A stretch of DNA of 64,000 bases from Bacillus sp. AFS015802 (GCF_002561455.1 NZ_NTUP01000013.1:233893-297892), one strand, 5' to 3'; positions 35,996-47,362 are shown, numbered from the stretch's first letter. Translations and numbers: made by a program. Notes: generated by a model from the sequence alone, not told the origin.

Positions 35996-36015
35996 TTCAC
36001 CTGTAATCAGGTGAA
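35996..36015. other. Perfect 8-bp palindrome upstream of the fla/che promoter
   Basis: TTCACCTG-TAAT-CAGGTGAA is a perfect 8-bp inverted repeat with a four-base centre, about 95 bases upstream of the fla/che -35. It reads alike on both strands and could be an operator or a weak hairpin after codY; GTTTTC follows on the minus strand. No regulator is assigned. Confidence 0.4.
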
Positions 36016-36240
36016 TACTTTAATATCCCCTATCATTTTCACTCTATAACGTGCAGTTGTCGAAATAGGTCGTAACATTGTTGTAACTTTATTGTACTAT
36101 CCACATAAAAGATGACAATACCAAAAGGACGATTGCCAGTAGTCCATTCGGCTTATTTTCCCTAAACAATCTGACATTTCCCTTCATTCTTCACATAAAA
36201 GCTGTGCTGACCTGAACAAGATGATTCAGCCCCATTATAA

Positions 36241-36279
36241 ACAAAAAAAGCTGCTCCCCCGATAAGGGAAACAGCTTTT
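36241..36279 (-). terminator. Intrinsic terminator after codY
   Basis: The minus strand reads AAAAGCTG, three bases, CCC, a loop, GGG, then CAGCTTTTTTTG, a stem of about 11 bp ending in a U-run right after the codY stop. A-rich sequence on the other side means it could also stop transcripts coming from the fla/che spacer. Confidence 0.85.
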
Positions 36280-36287
36280 CACATTGA

Positions 36288-37067
36288 TTAGTTTGTACGC
36301 AATTTATCCAGTTCAACGAGGAACTTGTTATTTAAGACTTTAATGTAAGTACCTTTCATCCCAAGAGAACGAGATTCGATTACGCCGGCACTTTCCAGTT
36401 TACGAAGGGCGTTGACGATTACTGAACGTGTAATACCGACTCTGTCGGCAATCTTAGAAGCAACCAATAGACCTTCATTTCCATCTAGTTCTTCAAAAAT
36501 ATGTTCAATCGCCTCGAGCTCACTATACGACAATGAACTGATGGCCATCTGTACAACTGCCTTGCTTCTCGCTTCTACCTCGATCTCCTCGGCTTTTTCA
36601 CGAAGAATCTCCATACCTACTACGGTTGCACCATATTCGGCAAGAATCAGATCATCGTCTTCAAAGCTTGCTTCAAGTCGCGCAAGGATCAACGTTCCCA
36701 GTCTTTCCCCACCACCAATGATAGGTACGATCGTCGTTAGACCATTTTTGAAGAACTCTCTATTTTCCACAGGGAAAGCAGTATATTCACTATTCACATC
36801 CAGATTTGGAGATGTTTCTTGTACATTGAATAAGTTTTGAGTATACTCCTCGGGAAATTGACGGTCAGCAAGCATTTGTTTCATACGCTCGTTTTCAATT
36901 TGCTGATTGATGGCATACCCCAATAGTTTACCACGACGGCTCACAACGAACACATTCGCTTCGATCACCTTACTCAGTGTTTCTGACATTTCTTTGAAAT
37001 TCACCGGTTTACCGGCTGCTTTTTGCAGCATGGCATTAATCGTTCTTGTTTTACCTAATAAATTCAT
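36288..37067 (-). CDS. codY: Global transcriptional regulator CodY
   Basis: GTP- and branched-chain-amino-acid-sensing repressor of stationary-phase, nitrogen, competence and motility genes. The 259 residues comprise an N-terminal GAF ligand domain (about 1-155) and a C-terminal winged helix-turn-helix with [19 protein letters not shown] near 203-221, nearly identical to the family. It is the last gene of xerC-hslV-hslU-codY and is followed by a strong terminator, then by its probable target fla/che. Confidence 0.97.
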   Translation of the reverse strand: MNLLGKTRTINAMLQKAAGKPVNFKEMSETLSKVIEANVFVVSRRGKLLGYAINQQIENERMKQMLADRQFPEEYTQNLFNVQETSPNLDVNSEYTAFPVENREFFKNGLTTIVPIIGGGERLGTLILARLEASFEDDDLILAEYGATVVGMEILREKAEEIEVEARSKAVVQMAISSLSYSELEAIEHIFEELDGNEGLLVASKIADRVGITRSVIVNALRKLESAGVIESRSLGMKGTYIKVLNNKFLVELDKLRTN

Positions 37068-37163
37068 TACTTTTCCTCCTACTACAACTTAAGTGTATCT
37101 ATTATTTAATTTAATATTATCTTGAATCCATCTATCTTTACCCAATAGAGGGTAAGTGAAAAC

Positions 37164-38576
37164 TCATAGGATAAACTGACTGAGATCCTTATCTTTTGAA
37201 ATGGCACCTAACTTATCATCCACGTATTGCGGGGTGATCTTCACCATTTCCAGAGTGATATCGGGTGCTTCGAAGGATAGGTCCTCAAGAAGTTTTTCCA
37301 TAATGGTATGAAGTCTTCTAGCCCCGATATTATCGGTATTCTGATTGACATCATAAGCAATTTCAGCGAGTCTACGAATAGCATCGTCAGAAAATTCAAT
37401 TTGTATACCTTCTGTTTCTATTAAAGCAATATATTGTTTAATGATGGCGTTATCCGGTTCAACTAGAATCCTCACGAAGTCGTCTGTAGACAACTTCTGA
37501 AGTTCCACCCTGATCGGAAAACGCCCTTGTAATTCAGGGATAAGATCAGAAGGTTTACTCATGTGAAAGGCACCGGCAGCAATGAAAAGGACATGATCTG
37601 TCTTCACCGAACCATATTTAGTGACGATGGTCGATCCCTCTACGACCGGGAGAATATCACGCTGGACCCCTTCCCTGGATACATCCGCTGAAGATTGACC
37701 CGAGCTCTTGCTTGCGATTTTGTCGATTTCATCAATGAAGATGATCCCTGACTGCTCTGCACGGATAATTGCTTCTTGCGTTACTTCATCCATGTCAATG
37801 AGCTTCTGGGCTTCCTCATTGGTCAGAACGGTCCTTGCTTCTTTTACCTTCAATTTACGTTTTTTCTTTTTTTTCGGCATGAAATTACTGAGGGCGTCCT
37901 GCATGTTCATGCCCATTTGTTCCATGCCTGAGCCTTGAAGCATATCAAACATGGAGGCTTGCTGCTCCTCTACTTCAATCGTGATGAATTCTTCTTCGAG
38001 TTCACCGTTTTCAAGTCTCTTTTCCATCCTTCTTCTTTGCTCCTGAAGGGAAATCTCTTCCTGCTTTTCTTCTTCTTCTTCAGAAGACCCTTGAGCTCCG
38101 TTACCCCCGAAGATCATTTCAAATGGGTTCTTATAGGAAGAGGATTTCTTCTTGGAAGGCACAACGAGTTCCACTAGGCGGCGGCTGGCATTTTCAGCCG
38201 CTCTTTCTCGTACCCCGACCATTTTTTCCTCTTTTACCAGACGGACGGAGGTTTCCACCAGATCTCTGACCATTGATTCAACATCACGTCCGACATAACC
38301 TACTTCCGTAAACTTCGTCGCCTCCACCTTAACAAAAGGGGCACGAACCAATTTCGCTATCCTTCTGGCAATCTCCGTTTTACCGACACCGGTCGGTCCC
38401 ATCATCAAAATATTCTTAGGGATGACTTCATCTTTCAACACATCTGTCAGGAGGCTCCGTCTATAGCGGTTTCTAAGTGCAACAGCGACAGCTCTCTTTG
38501 CATCCTTTTGACCTACAATATATTGATCAAGGCGTTCTACTATTTGCCTCGGCGTTAACTGATCAGTGCTCTTCAT
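37164..38576 (-). CDS. hslU: HslU (ClpY) ATPase of the HslUV protease
   Basis: AAA+ unfoldase that feeds HslV. From the chosen start: [17 protein letters not shown], Walker A GPTGVGKT at 60-67, the pore motif in [11 protein letters not shown], an intermediate domain with acidic (EEEEEKQEE) and basic (PKKKKKRK) patches, Walker [10 protein letters not shown], and the C-terminal tail KDLSQFIL that docks into HslV. A GTG at 38588 lies inside the ribosome site; the ATG at 38576 (470 residues) or a TTG one codon earlier is more likely. Confidence 0.94.
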   Translation of the reverse strand: MKSTDQLTPRQIVERLDQYIVGQKDAKRAVAVALRNRYRRSLLTDVLKDEVIPKNILMMGPTGVGKTEIARRIAKLVRAPFVKVEATKFTEVGYVGRDVESMVRDLVETSVRLVKEEKMVGVRERAAENASRRLVELVVPSKKKSSSYKNPFEMIFGGNGAQGSSEEEEEKQEEISLQEQRRRMEKRLENGELEEEFITIEVEEQQASMFDMLQGSGMEQMGMNMQDALSNFMPKKKKKRKLKVKEARTVLTNEEAQKLIDMDEVTQEAIIRAEQSGIIFIDEIDKIASKSSGQSSADVSREGVQRDILPVVEGSTIVTKYGSVKTDHVLFIAAGAFHMSKPSDLIPELQGRFPIRVELQKLSTDDFVRILVEPDNAIIKQYIALIETEGIQIEFSDDAIRRLAEIAYDVNQNTDNIGARRLHTIMEKLLEDLSFEAPDITLEMVKITPQYVDDKLGAISKDKDLSQFIL

Positions 38577-38639
38577 CAAGTGGCACACTCCTTACTTTCC
38601 TATAGTGTGGGAGAATCAAATCAAACCTGAAGTTTCACG

Positions 38640-39182
38640 TTAAAGCTCTTCTACGATAATCTGATTATTGGTGTATACACATATGTCGGCAGCAATTTGA
38701 AGGGAAGACCGGGCGATTTCCTTTGCTGACAAATGGTCGCCGGCGTATTGCTTCAGCGCCCTGCCGGCAGATAATGCGTAATTTCCACCGGAACCAATGG
38801 CAAGGATCCCATCATCCGGTTCAATCACTTCCCCCGTACCGGAAATCAATAGAAGATGATTTTCATCCATCACAATCAACATCGCTTCAAGCTTTCTCAG
38901 CACCTTATCGCTTCGCCACTCTTTCGCAAGCTCAACTGCCGCTCTCGGAAGGTTTCCGTTGAACTCCTGAAGCGTTCCTTCAAACATTTCGGACAAAGTA
39001 AATGCATCGGCAACCGACCCTGCGAATCCGGCCAATACTTTTCCATTAAATAGTTTTCGTACTTTTTTTGCAGTATGCTTCATGACGACTGAGTTGCCGA
39101 ATGTAACCTGCCCGTCACCGGACATTGCACAACGGCCATTATGCTGAACGGCAAAAATAGTGGTTGCGTGGAATTGTTCCAT
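38640..39182 (-). CDS. hslV: HslV (ClpQ) protease subunit
   Basis: Proteasome-like peptidase of HslUV. The 180 residues are collinear with B. subtilis Clp[45 protein letters not shown], and [24 protein letters not shown]. The N-terminus reads [10 protein letters not shown]; Thr7 aligns with the nucleophile Thr1 of E. coli HslV, while the N-terminal serine reported as nucleophile in B. subtilis (MSSFHATT) is absent. The start at 39182 is well supported by GGAGG eight bases upstream. Confidence 0.95.
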   Translation of the reverse strand: MEQFHATTIFAVQHNGRCAMSGDGQVTFGNSVVMKHTAKKVRKLFNGKVLAGFAGSVADAFTLSEMFEGTLQEFNGNLPRAAVELAKEWRSDKVLRKLEAMLIVMDENHLLLISGTGEVIEPDDGILAIGSGGNYALSAGRALKQYAGDHLSAKEIARSSLQIAADICVYTNNQIIVEEL

Positions 39183-39202
39183 ATCCTAAACCTCCAACTC
39201 TT

Positions 39203-40102
39203 CTAGGCACGTGGGTGATGTGCTAAATACGTTTTTCTCAATTGATCCTTCGATACATGGGTATACAGCTGAGTCGATGATAGATGAGAATGTCCAAGAA
39301 GTTCCTGAACCGTCCTTAAATCGGCACCATTATTCAATAAATGGGTAGCGAACGTGTGTCGCAGCATATGGGGGTGTATCTTCCCCGTCAAAGATGCTTT
39401 CTCGATAATCTTATTCAAGATCAGACGCACGCCTCTTTGGGTTAATGCTCCACCACGGTGATTGACCAGCAATTGATTATGGGACACATCCTTCGCAAGC
39501 TTCGGCCGGGACTGTGTTATGTATTGTTCCAGGGCATCGTGTGCAAAGCTTCCAAAGGGGACATACCTCTCTTTATTCCCTTTTCCTTTGACCAGGATCG
39601 TAGACATCCCAAGGTCAACGTCACCCATCTGTATATTCGTACATTCACTAACGCGGATTCCTGTCGCATAGAGAAGTTCAAATATAGCCCGGTTACGTAT
39701 TTCCAAAGGTGAGTCACCGACACAGGCAGCAAGCAGCGCCTCTATTTCCTCCTCATAAAAAAAGGTAGGCAGCCGCTTTTCTTTTTTGGGAAGATTGACA
39801 AACGAAAAGGGGTTATCGAGCAACTTTTTTTCCCGATTCAAATAACGGTAAAAGCTTCTTATACTGGAAACCTTCCTTGATATGGAAGACCTCATCAAAC
39901 CCTGATCATGCAGCTTAGTTAAAAAAAGTCTCGCATCAGAATACTCGACATCTTTTAATGAACTTAAACCTTGTTCTTTCATAAATACGTAGAACTCTTC
40001 GATATCATGACGATATTGTTCAAAAGTATGAACGGAATAATGCTTTTCTATTTGTAAATATTCAGTAAAGGAATGTAATTGTTCATCTAATTGATTTTTC
40101 AT
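39203..40102 (-). CDS. xerC: Tyrosine recombinase XerC (CodV)
   Basis: Partner of XerD in resolving chromosome dimers at dif. The N-terminal core-binding domain covers 1-90. The catalytic domain shows Arg150 (ATGIRVSE), Lys174, His245 and Arg248 (HPHMLRHTFATHLL), His271 (LLGHSHLSSTQLYTH) and nucleophile Tyr280. The start MKNQLDEQLHSF at 40102 follows GAGGTG with a normal spacer; an upstream ATG at 40138 overlaps the promoter. That gives 299 residues. It is the first gene of the xerC-hslV-hslU-codY group. Confidence 0.95.
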   Translation of the reverse strand: MKNQLDEQLHSFTEYLQIEKHYSVHTFEQYRHDIEEFYVFMKEQGLSSLKDVEYSDARLFLTKLHDQGLMRSSISRKVSSIRSFYRYLNREKKLLDNPFSFVNLPKKEKRLPTFFYEEEIEALLAACVGDSPLEIRNRAIFELLYATGIRVSECTNIQMGDVDLGMSTILVKGKGNKERYVPFGSFAHDALEQYITQSRPKLAKDVSHNQLLVNHRGGALTQRGVRLILNKIIEKASLTGKIHPHMLRHTFATHLLNNGADLRTVQELLGHSHLSSTQLYTHVSKDQLRKTYLAHHPRA

Positions 40103-40128
40103 GTTTAACACCTCACAAGGGCTACTAA

Positions 40129-40157
40129 ATAGTAACACAACCGGACAACCCTTGCAA
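40129..40157 (-). promoter_or_regulatory. Promoter of xerC-hslV-hslU-codY
   Basis: TTGCAA (40157-40152), a 17-base spacer and TACTAT (40134-40129) preceded by TGT form an extended -10 promoter in the 61-base gap after trmFO. It agrees with the known start of the cod operon in front of codV in B. subtilis. Confidence 0.5.
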
Positions 40158-40163
40158 CGAATT

Positions 40164-41462
40164 TTACACTTTTTTCACAAAGTTCTGAATTGTTTCCAAC
40201 GCCCTGTTCGCATGTTGCTCATTGCGCTCTTTCTTTCCTTTTACCTTTTTTGGCAGATCGGGGAAAAGGCCGAAATTGGCATTCATCGGTTGAAAGTTAT
40301 GTTTGTTCGCTGTCGTAATATATCTGGCCATACTTCCAATCGCCGTATCATGCGGAAACACAAGAGGCTCTTGTTTCATGGCAAGTTTTGCCGCATTGAT
40401 CCCGGCAATCAATCCGCTTGCAGCAGATTCCACGTACCCTTCCACACCTGTCATTTGACCTGCAAAAAACAGGTTTTCATGACTCTTCAGCTGATACGTA
40501 TCCTTTAGGACATTGGGTGAGTTGATGAACGTATTCCTGTGCATGACGCCGTAACGGACAATATCGGCGTTCTCAAGTCCCGGGATCAATTGAAGAACCT
40601 CTTTCTGCGGCCCCCACTTTAAATGAGTTTGGAATCCGACAATATTATAAAGGGTCCCTGCAGCATCATCTTGTCTTAATTGTACTACAGCGTAAGGCCG
40701 TTTTCCTGTTTTAGGGTCTTCGAGTCCCACCGGCTTGAGAGGTCCGAATAACATTGTCTTCTTCCCGCGTGAAGCCATGACTTCAATCGGCATACATCCT
40801 TCAAAGAACACTTCTTTCTCAAATTCTTTCAACGGAACCGTCTCAGCGGAAATAAGGGCTTCATAGAAACGATTGAACTCACTTTCGGTCATCGGGCAAT
40901 TCAAATAAGCCGCTTCCCCTTTATCATAACGTGATTTCAGGTATACTTTTTCCATGTCTATGGAGTCCTTCTCAATGATCGGGGCAGCTGCGTCATAGAA
41001 GTATAAATGTTCTTCCCCAGTCAGGCGCTTGATCTGTTTTGACAGGGCCTCACTTGTCAATGGTCCGGTGGCTACAATGGTAATACCCTCTGGTAAATCA
41101 GTGACTTCTTCATTAAATACCGTCACGTTCGGGTGATGTTTCACTCTGTCCGTAACCAGTGCTGCAAATTCATGACGATCGACCGCCAATGCTCCCCCAG
41201 CCGGGACGGAACTGGCATCCGCTGCCGAGATGATGACTGAATCCAACTGTCTCATTTCTTCCTTTAACACTCCTACTGCATTCGTCAGAGTATTTGCCCT
41301 AAGTGAGTTACTGCACACAAGCTCTGCAAACTTATCTGTATGATGGGCAGGCGTTTTGGTAACGGGTCTCATTTCGAAAAGGTTGACTTGTATCCCCCTT
41401 TTCGCAATCTGCCAAGCGGCTTCACTCCCTGCTAATCCTGCTCCAATGACATTTACCGTCAT
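40164..41462 (-). CDS. trmFO: tRNA (uracil-54-C5) methyltransferase TrmFO
   Basis: Folate- and FAD-dependent enzyme that makes ribothymidine at position 54 of tRNA, formerly Gid. The N-terminal FAD motif [19 protein letters not shown] is clear. [21 protein letters not shown], the folate-side PLTSEALS region and [20 protein letters not shown] are family blocks. 432 residues. It lies between topA and xerC as in B. subtilis. Confidence 0.96.
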   Translation of the reverse strand: MTVNVIGAGLAGSEAAWQIAKRGIQVNLFEMRPVTKTPAHHTDKFAELVCSNSLRANTLTNAVGVLKEEMRQLDSVIISAADASSVPAGGALAVDRHEFAALVTDRVKHHPNVTVFNEEVTDLPEGITIVATGPLTSEALSKQIKRLTGEEHLYFYDAAAPIIEKDSIDMEKVYLKSRYDKGEAAYLNCPMTESEFNRFYEALISAETVPLKEFEKEVFFEGCMPIEVMASRGKKTMLFGPLKPVGLEDPKTGKRPYAVVQLRQDDAAGTLYNIVGFQTHLKWGPQKEVLQLIPGLENADIVRYGVMHRNTFINSPNVLKDTYQLKSHENLFFAGQMTGVEGYVESAASGLIAGINAAKLAMKQEPLVFPHDTAIGSMARYITTANKHNFQPMNANFGLFPDLPKKVKGKKERNEQHANRALETIQNFVKKV

Positions 41463-41585
41463 AACGATTGACCTCCTACAGTCTAAACACGTTCTTTATC
41501 CAATCAGTATGGTACAAAAAGGGGAAATGCAAAAAAGATACATGTATATTGAAAATTTGTTAGTTTGTTACAAAAGTATATGACA

Positions 41586-41640
41586 ACACAAAAGGGCTGA
41601 CCCAATAGGCAATAGAGAAATCACCTGTTGGGACAGTCCC
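41586..41640 (-). terminator. Intrinsic terminator after topA
   Basis: The minus strand reads GGGACTGTCCCAACAGG, a 14-base loop, then CCTATTGGGTCAGCCC and TTTTGTG. Pairing covers about 14 bp with a bulge and two mismatches. It lies 127 bases past the topA stop. The rest of the 305-base topA-trmFO gap is AT-rich and shows no convincing gene or promoter. Confidence 0.75.
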
Positions 41641-41767
41641 TCGTTACATTGTATAAGTTCATTGTTGAACAATCAATCGTTTTTTATCGACTATGACAAC
41701 AATTATTCCTTAATGATCAGATTTATCAGGAAAACGCCTTTTTCCCAACACACCTATCAGACAGGAA

Positions 41768-43843
41768 TTATTTCTGCGGTTCCTCTTTATAATCACAATT
41801 CGTACATTGAATCTGATTACCTTTTTTAAGCTTCTTCTCTACGAGCAATTCAGAACATTTCGGGCATTTCCGTTCTATCGGCTTATCCCATGATAAGAAG
41901 TCACATTCAGGATACTGATCGCATCCGTAGAAAATACGCTTTTTCTTGCTTTTACGTTCGATGATATTCCCTTTTTCACATTTAGGGCATTTCACACCGA
42001 TTTCCTTGACGATCGGCTTCGTGTTGCGACAGTCGGGAAAGTTACTGCAGGCCATGAACTTTCCGTATCTTCCCATTTTGAACACCATCGGATGACCGCA
42101 TTCCTCACAATCTTCACCGGCAGGTTCATCACGGATTTCAATTTTCTCCATTTCATTTTCGGCCTTTTCAAGATGTTTTTCAAAATCCTGATAAAAGCGT
42201 TCTATGATTCTTTCCCATTTTTCATTGCCGTCTTCGATGTCATCAAGGCTTCGTTCCATGTTCGCTGTGAACTCGACATCGATGATATCCGGGAAGAATT
42301 CCCTCACCAATTCCAGCACGATTTCGCCAAGCTCCGTTGGGACAAAACGCTTGTTATCCAGTGTCACATACCCTCTCCGCTGAATCGTATCCAGGGTGGG
42401 AGCGTACGTGGAAGGTCTGCCGATACCCAGTTCTTCCAATGTTTTAACAAGTCGGGCCTCCGTGTACCTTGGCGGTGGCTGAGTGAAATGCTGACTCGGA
42501 TCGATGTCTTCGCTTTTCACCTTATCGTTTTCTTCCAAAGCAGGAAGGAAATTATCCTTTTCTTCTTTTTGATCATCAGAACCCTCGACATATACCTTCA
42601 TAAAGCCGGGGAATTTCACTTTTGAACCGGTCGCTCTGAACATGACGGAACCGTTTACGATATCAACACTCATCGTGTCCATAATTGCCGGTGCCATTTC
42701 ACTGGCTACAAAACGTTCCCAAATCAATTTATACAGACGATATTGGTCCCTGGAAAGAAATTCTTTTACCGACGAAGGATCCCTTAGAGTACTCGTAGGA
42801 CGAACGGCTTCATGGGCATCCTGAGCTTTTTGTTGTTTTTTCTCTTTACGATCTGACTGCTTGATAAAATCCTGACCATACTTATTCACGATGTATTCAT
42901 TCGCTTCTTTTTGTGCAACTTCAGAGATTCTGGTGGAGTCCGTTCTCATATAGGTGATAAACCCAACGGTTCCTTGTTTCCCCATCTCGATTCCTTCGTA
43001 TAGTTGCTGAGCGAGCATCATCGTTTTCTTCGCACGGAAATTTAATTTCCGGGCTGCTTCCTGCTGGAGGGAGGAAGTTGTGAACGGAGGTGCGGGATTT
43101 CTCTTTCTTTCCTTTTTCGTCACTTTGTTGACTTCGAAGGATTTACCCTTTATTTTCCCGAGGACATCTTTTACGTCCTCTTCGGTTTTCAACTCCACCT
43201 TTTTACCGTCGATTCCATAAAAAGATGCTTGGAATGTATCGTTGTCTTTGGTGAATTCTGCTTCGATCGACCAATACTCTTCCGGCGTGAAGGCTTTGAT
43301 TTCATTTTCCCTGTCAATGATCAACCGGACTGCAACCGATTGAACCCTGCCGGCACTTAGTCCCTTTTTCACCTTTTTCCATAATAATGGGCTGATGTTG
43401 TACCCCACTAATCGGTCTAAAATCCTTCTGGCCTGCTGCGCATCGACCAAGTCCATATTAATGGCACGCGGGTGCTTGAAGGACTCTTTGATCGCATCCT
43501 TCGTGATCTCGTTGAATACCACCCGACACTCCGATGTGGTATCCATATCCAGGCTGTGAGCCAGGTGCCAGGCAATCGCTTCCCCTTCCCTGTCGGGGTC
43601 GGCTGCAAGAAAGATTCTTTTCACTTTTTTTGCAGCGGTTTTTAACTCTTTTAAGACAGGGCCCTTACCGCGTATTGTGATGTATTTCGGTTCGAATTCA
43701 TTCTCAACATCGACGCCCATTTGACTCTTTGGCAAGTCCCGGACGTGGCCCATTGAAGCCCTGACCTTATATTTTTTCCCTAAATAACGTTCAATTGTTT
43801 TCGCCTTAGCCGGCGATTCCACTATTACTAAATAATCTGCCAT
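41768..43843 (-). CDS. topA: DNA topoisomerase I
   Basis: Type IA enzyme that relaxes negative supercoils. The TOPRIM domain has [15 protein letters not shown] and [14 protein letters not shown]. The nucleophile is Tyr298 in [14 protein letters not shown]. The C-terminus carries three four-cysteine zinc ribbons (starting [16 protein letters not shown] and CPKCSELL). Starting at [16 protein letters not shown], eight bases after AAGGAGG, gives 691 residues; the extra 11 codons upstream are before the ribosome site. Confidence 0.96.
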   Translation of the reverse strand: MADYLVIVESPAKAKTIERYLGKKYKVRASMGHVRDLPKSQMGVDVENEFEPKYITIRGKGPVLKELKTAAKKVKRIFLAADPDREGEAIAWHLAHSLDMDTTSECRVVFNEITKDAIKESFKHPRAINMDLVDAQQARRILDRLVGYNISPLLWKKVKKGLSAGRVQSVAVRLIIDRENEIKAFTPEEYWSIEAEFTKDNDTFQASFYGIDGKKVELKTEEDVKDVLGKIKGKSFEVNKVTKKERKRNPAPPFTTSSLQQEAARKLNFRAKKTMMLAQQLYEGIEMGKQGTVGFITYMRTDSTRISEVAQKEANEYIVNKYGQDFIKQSDRKEKKQQKAQDAHEAVRPTSTLRDPSSVKEFLSRDQYRLYKLIWERFVASEMAPAIMDTMSVDIVNGSVMFRATGSKVKFPGFMKVYVEGSDDQKEEKDNFLPALEENDKVKSEDIDPSQHFTQPPPRYTEARLVKTLEELGIGRPSTYAPTLDTIQRRGYVTLDNKRFVPTELGEIVLELVREFFPDIIDVEFTANMERSLDDIEDGNEKWERIIERFYQDFEKHLEKAENEMEKIEIRDEPAGEDCEECGHPMVFKMGRYGKFMACSNFPDCRNTKPIVKEIGVKCPKCEKGNIIERKSKKKRIFYGCDQYPECDFLSWDKPIERKCPKCSELLVEKKLKKGNQIQCTNCDYKEEPQK

Positions 43844-43998
43844 CCAATTAGCCTCCTTAAAGAGGAAAATAATCACTGTTTTATAGCACCTTGGAATGTT
43901 CCTTTTAAAAGCACAAACGGAAACGTTTACACTAACATTCTCATAGGTGTGAAATTGATTTCAGTGTAGAGAAGTACTGCTATTATCTATTTATTTCT

Positions 43999-44028
43999 CT
44001 TATATACAGTTTTTGATACCTGTTGCAA
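43999..44028 (-). promoter_or_regulatory. Promoter candidate for topA
   Basis: TTGCAA (44028-44023) with TATATA (44006-44001) or TATAAG (44004-43999) at 16-18 bases is a reasonable vegetative promoter about 160 bases before topA. The 302-base gap between dprA and topA also holds a palindrome AATTACTTGTAATT (44069-44082) and no convincing gene. No terminator is obvious directly after dprA. Confidence 0.45.
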
Positions 44029-44145
44029 AATGTATAACAGTTTTACTATAATTGCAACCATTTTGTATAAATTACTTGTAATTATTCAAACCTTGAGGGG
44101 TGAAAACCTGCCTTATTTAGAGAGTTTATATCATATTTTTCAACT

Positions 44146-45021
44146 TTATACCTGGAGTTCTGAAACAATGTCTTCTACTGATAAGACCATTTTGGCTCCT
44201 TCTTGTATGAGGGTGTTGGTTCCTTCTGCTAATGGATCGAGGATGGATCCGGGGAGACACAGGACTTCTCTGCCTTCATTCAATGCATAGTCAGCCGTGA
44301 TGAAGGTCCCGCTCTTTTTCCTGGCTTCTGTCACGAGGACTGCATCGCTGAGACCGCTTATGATTCGATTTCGTAAGGGGAAGTGCCATTTCTCGGGTTT
44401 CATATAAGGAGGATATTCGGATATGAGAAGATGATGTTCCATCATATGATGGGCCAAATCGAGATTTTGTTTCGGGTAGATGTGCTGGAACCCTCCCCCA
44501 AGCACACCTATCGTTTTACCACCTGACCGGATCGCTTCTTTATGGGCAATCGTATCCGCCCCTTTCGCAAGCCCGCTTACGATCAGGACCTCTCGTTTGA
44601 CTAGTTCTGGAATCATGGTTTGAAGGACATTATCTGTGTAAGAGGTGGCGTTTCTGGAGCCTATCACGGCCAATTTCCTAGAAGCCTGAAGCAGTTTTCT
44701 ATCACCCTTTAAGAAGAGTAGAAAGGGGGGATCATAAACGTTTTTCAATAGGACAGGATACTCCGCATCCAACAGGGTGATCCACTGTATATCGTTCTTC
44801 GCATAAAGGTCAATGTAACGGTCTGAAGGAAAGGAGTGAAGGTCTCTGTAGAAGAGTTCAATATTCGTGGAAGTTGCAGTGGTCACCTGCTGAAGCTTAG
44901 ATGGGGATAGCTCGAAGACAGCCTTAAGATCCTGACATGTTTCCACCAGCCGTTTGGTGCCTTTTAATCCAATTCCACGGCAGTGATGAATATGAAAGAG
45001 GAATTGACGATTTCCTTTCAT
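44146..45021 (-). CDS. dprA: DNA processing protein DprA (Smf)
   Basis: Loads RecA on incoming single-stranded DNA during natural transformation. The 291 residues have an N-terminal helical (SAM-like) part and the Rossmann-type DprA domain: AVIGSRNATSY, IVSGLAKGADTIAHKEAI, IGVLGGGFQHIYPKQN, ISEYPPYMKPEKWHFPLRNRIISGLS and AGTNT-like EGTNTLIQEGAKMV. It lacks the DprA C-terminal winged helix of some species. A strong sucD terminator lies just upstream. Confidence 0.95.
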   Translation of the reverse strand: MKGNRQFLFHIHHCRGIGLKGTKRLVETCQDLKAVFELSPSKLQQVTTATSTNIELFYRDLHSFPSDRYIDLYAKNDIQWITLLDAEYPVLLKNVYDPPFLLFLKGDRKLLQASRKLAVIGSRNATSYTDNVLQTMIPELVKREVLIVSGLAKGADTIAHKEAIRSGGKTIGVLGGGFQHIYPKQNLDLAHHMMEHHLLISEYPPYMKPEKWHFPLRNRIISGLSDAVLVTEARKKSGTFITADYALNEGREVLCLPGSILDPLAEGTNTLIQEGAKMVLSVEDIVSELQV

Positions 45022-45054
45022 TTACAGCCTCCTAAAATAGTATTTTTACAATAG

Positions 45055-45093
45055 TTAAAAGTGAGACTGATAGCATGGCTATCAGTCTCACTT
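45055..45093 (-). terminator. Intrinsic terminator after sucD
   Basis: AAGTGAGACTGATAGC (45059-45074) and GCTATCAGTCTCACTT (45078-45093) form a perfect 16-bp stem with a three-base loop six bases after the sucD stop, followed on the minus strand by TTAACTATTG. It separates sucCD from dprA. Confidence 0.85.
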
Positions 45094-45098
45094 CAAGA

Positions 45099-46001
45099 TT
45101 AATGTGTTTTACATTTATCGAGGATTCCCTCTTCTTTCAAGACCTTGATCAATGTTTCACCCATATCGGATGGTGTCGGTGCAACTTGAATTCCACACTC
45201 ATTCATAACGCGGATTTTCTCATCTGCCGTTCCTTTACCACCTGAAATGATCGCACCGGCATGACCCATGCGTTTTCCTGGAGGTGCCGTACGTCCACCG
45301 ATGAATCCTACTACAGGCTTCGTCATATTGGCTTTGATCCACTCAGCTGCCTCTTCTTCTGCCGTACCGCCGATTTCACCAATCATGATGACCGCATACG
45401 TATCTTCATCTTCATTGAAAGCTTTCAATACATCGATAAAGTCTGTACCGTTGACAGGGTCCCCACCGATACCGACTGCCGTTGACTGTCCGATTCCAGC
45501 TTGTGAAAGTTGGTGTACAGCTTCATACGTCAGTGTACCGGAACGGGAAACAACCCCAACGTGACCTTTTGTATGGATGTAGCCAGGCATGATCCCGATC
45601 TTACACTCGTCAGGAGTGATGACTCCAGGACAGTTTGGCCCGACAAGGCGAGTTTTCTTACCTTCCATATAACGCTTTACCTTCACCATATCCAATACTG
45701 GGATATGCTCTGTGATACAAATAGCCAAATCAAGCTCGGCATCTACCGCTTCCATGATGGCATCTGCTGCAAATGGTGCAGGAACATAAATGACGGAAGC
45801 ATTTACGCCAGTTGCTTTCTTTGCTTCTTCAACAGTATTGAAAACAGGTACGCCTTCAACCTCTGTTCCGCCTTTTCCAGGTGTAACACCTGCCACGATT
45901 TGTGTACCGTATTCAAGCATTTGTTTCGTATGGAAAAGAGCTGTTGATCCTGTAATTCCTTGTACAACAACCTTGGTATCTTTATTAATAAATACGCTCA
46001 T
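45099..46001 (-). CDS. sucD: Succinyl-CoA synthetase alpha subunit
   Basis: Catalyses the reversible succinyl-CoA to succinate step of the TCA cycle with nucleotide triphosphate formation. The CoA-binding N-terminal domain ([31 protein letters not shown]) and ligase domain ([20 protein letters not shown]) are clear. The phospho-histidine is His247 in [14 protein letters not shown]. 300 residues; follows sucC by 16 bases. Confidence 0.97.
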   Translation of the reverse strand: MSVFINKDTKVVVQGITGSTALFHTKQMLEYGTQIVAGVTPGKGGTEVEGVPVFNTVEEAKKATGVNASVIYVPAPFAADAIMEAVDAELDLAICITEHIPVLDMVKVKRYMEGKKTRLVGPNCPGVITPDECKIGIMPGYIHTKGHVGVVSRSGTLTYEAVHQLSQAGIGQSTAVGIGGDPVNGTDFIDVLKAFNEDEDTYAVIMIGEIGGTAEEEAAEWIKANMTKPVVGFIGGRTAPPGKRMGHAGAIISGGKGTADEKIRVMNECGIQVAPTPSDMGETLIKVLKEEGILDKCKTH

Positions 46002-46017
46002 TAGTCCCCCGCCTTTC

Positions 46018-47178
46018 TCAGCCTACTTGCTCAACGATTTTTTGTGCGCCGTCTGCCATGGATTCAGCTGCAATGATATTCAATCCTGATTGATTCAGGA
46101 TTTCTTTACCTAAGTCAACATTCGTACCTTCAAGACGTACGACAAGAGGTACTTGAAGCCCGATTTGCTTAGCTGCTTCTACTACACCTGTCGCAATGAC
46201 GTCACACTTCATGATTCCACCAAAGATATTGACGAAAATACCTTTAACGTTTTCATCAGAAAGGATGATTTTGAATGCTTCTGTTACCTTTTCTGCCGTG
46301 GCACCGCCCCCAACATCAAGGAAGTTAGCGGGATCTCCGCCATAATGCTTCACGATGTCCATCGTAGCCATGGCAAGACCTGCACCATTAACCATACATC
46401 CGATATTACCGTCAAGTGAAATATAGCTCAGGTCATATTTAGAAGCTTCGATCTCTTTCGCATCTTCTTCTTCAAGATCTCGTAATTCAATGACATCCTT
46501 TTGACGGTATAGTGCATTTGAATCGAAGTTGAACTTCGCGTCAAGTGCCATGACGTCTCCATCGCCTGTCACCACTAATGGATTGATCTCAACGATAGAT
46601 GCATCCTTTTGGATGTACACATTATAAAGACCCATCATGAACTTAGCTGCTTTTCCAACCAGTTTTTGAGGGATATTGATATTGAATGCAATCCGTCTTG
46701 CTTGGAATCCTGTTAATCCCACTACTGGATCGATGTACTCTTTAAAGATTTTTTCAGGTGTTTTTTCTGCTACTTCTTCGATTTCTGTTCCGCCTTCTTC
46801 AGAAGCCATCAGGACAACCTGTGAAGTCGCACGATCGAGTACCAGTCCTACATAATATTCTTTCTTGATATCACAGCCTTCTTCGATAAGTAAGCGCTTT
46901 ACTTCCTTACCTTCAGGACCCGTCTGGTGAGTTACTAAAGTTTTACCGATTAACTCATCTGCATATGTACGCACTTCGTCCAGGCTTTTAGCGATTTTAA
47001 CTCCGCCAGCTTTACCTCGACCACCTGCATGGATTTGAGCCTTCACTACATACACGCTGGAATCTAACGTCTTCGCCGCTTCTACTGCTTCTTCAGCTGT
47101 AAAAGCCACTTTACCATTTGGTACGGACACCCCGTAATTTCTGAGGATTTCTTTACCTTGATATTCATGGATATTCAT
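46018..47178 (-). CDS. sucC: Succinyl-CoA synthetase beta subunit
   Basis: ATP-grasp subunit that binds nucleotide and succinate. [16 protein letters not shown] starts the protein; [16 protein letters not shown] is the ATP-grasp glycine loop, and [17 protein letters not shown] with [14 protein letters not shown] complete the C-terminal ligase domain. The frame is open to 47256, but AGGAGG lies just before the ATG at 47178, giving 386 residues. It leads the sucCD operon. Confidence 0.97.
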   Translation of the reverse strand: MNIHEYQGKEILRNYGVSVPNGKVAFTAEEAVEAAKTLDSSVYVVKAQIHAGGRGKAGGVKIAKSLDEVRTYADELIGKTLVTHQTGPEGKEVKRLLIEEGCDIKKEYYVGLVLDRATSQVVLMASEEGGTEIEEVAEKTPEKIFKEYIDPVVGLTGFQARRIAFNINIPQKLVGKAAKFMMGLYNVYIQKDASIVEINPLVVTGDGDVMALDAKFNFDSNALYRQKDVIELRDLEEEDAKEIEASKYDLSYISLDGNIGCMVNGAGLAMATMDIVKHYGGDPANFLDVGGGATAEKVTEAFKIILSDENVKGIFVNIFGGIMKCDVIATGVVEAAKQIGLQVPLVVRLEGTNVDLGKEILNQSGLNIIAAESMADGAQKIVEQVG

Positions 47179-47223
47179 TTTCCATCCTCCTATCAAACTC
47201 TTCAAAAAATAGACTGCGCTTTC

Positions 47224-47252
47224 ATTGTATAAAATGACAGTATATATGTCTA
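47224..47252 (-). promoter_or_regulatory. SigA promoter of sucCD
   Basis: TAGACA (47252-47247), a 17-base spacer and TACAAT (47229-47224) each match the consensus at five of six positions. The predicted start is about 40 bases before sucC. The rest of the ylqH-sucC gap is AT-rich with one weak hairpin. Confidence 0.75.
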
Positions 47253-47362
47253 CCATTATGCTAAAAATATTATATTAATTTAAAAATTCTGAACATATTT
47301 TGATAGAATTCCTCTTCATCATCCTATGTTTATTGAGTGTTACATTCATAAATTATTATACT

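Noticed and set aside
41506..41532. TTGCAT/CATACT as a trmFO promoter
   Set aside because: The spacer is only 15 bases and both hexamers are poor matches.
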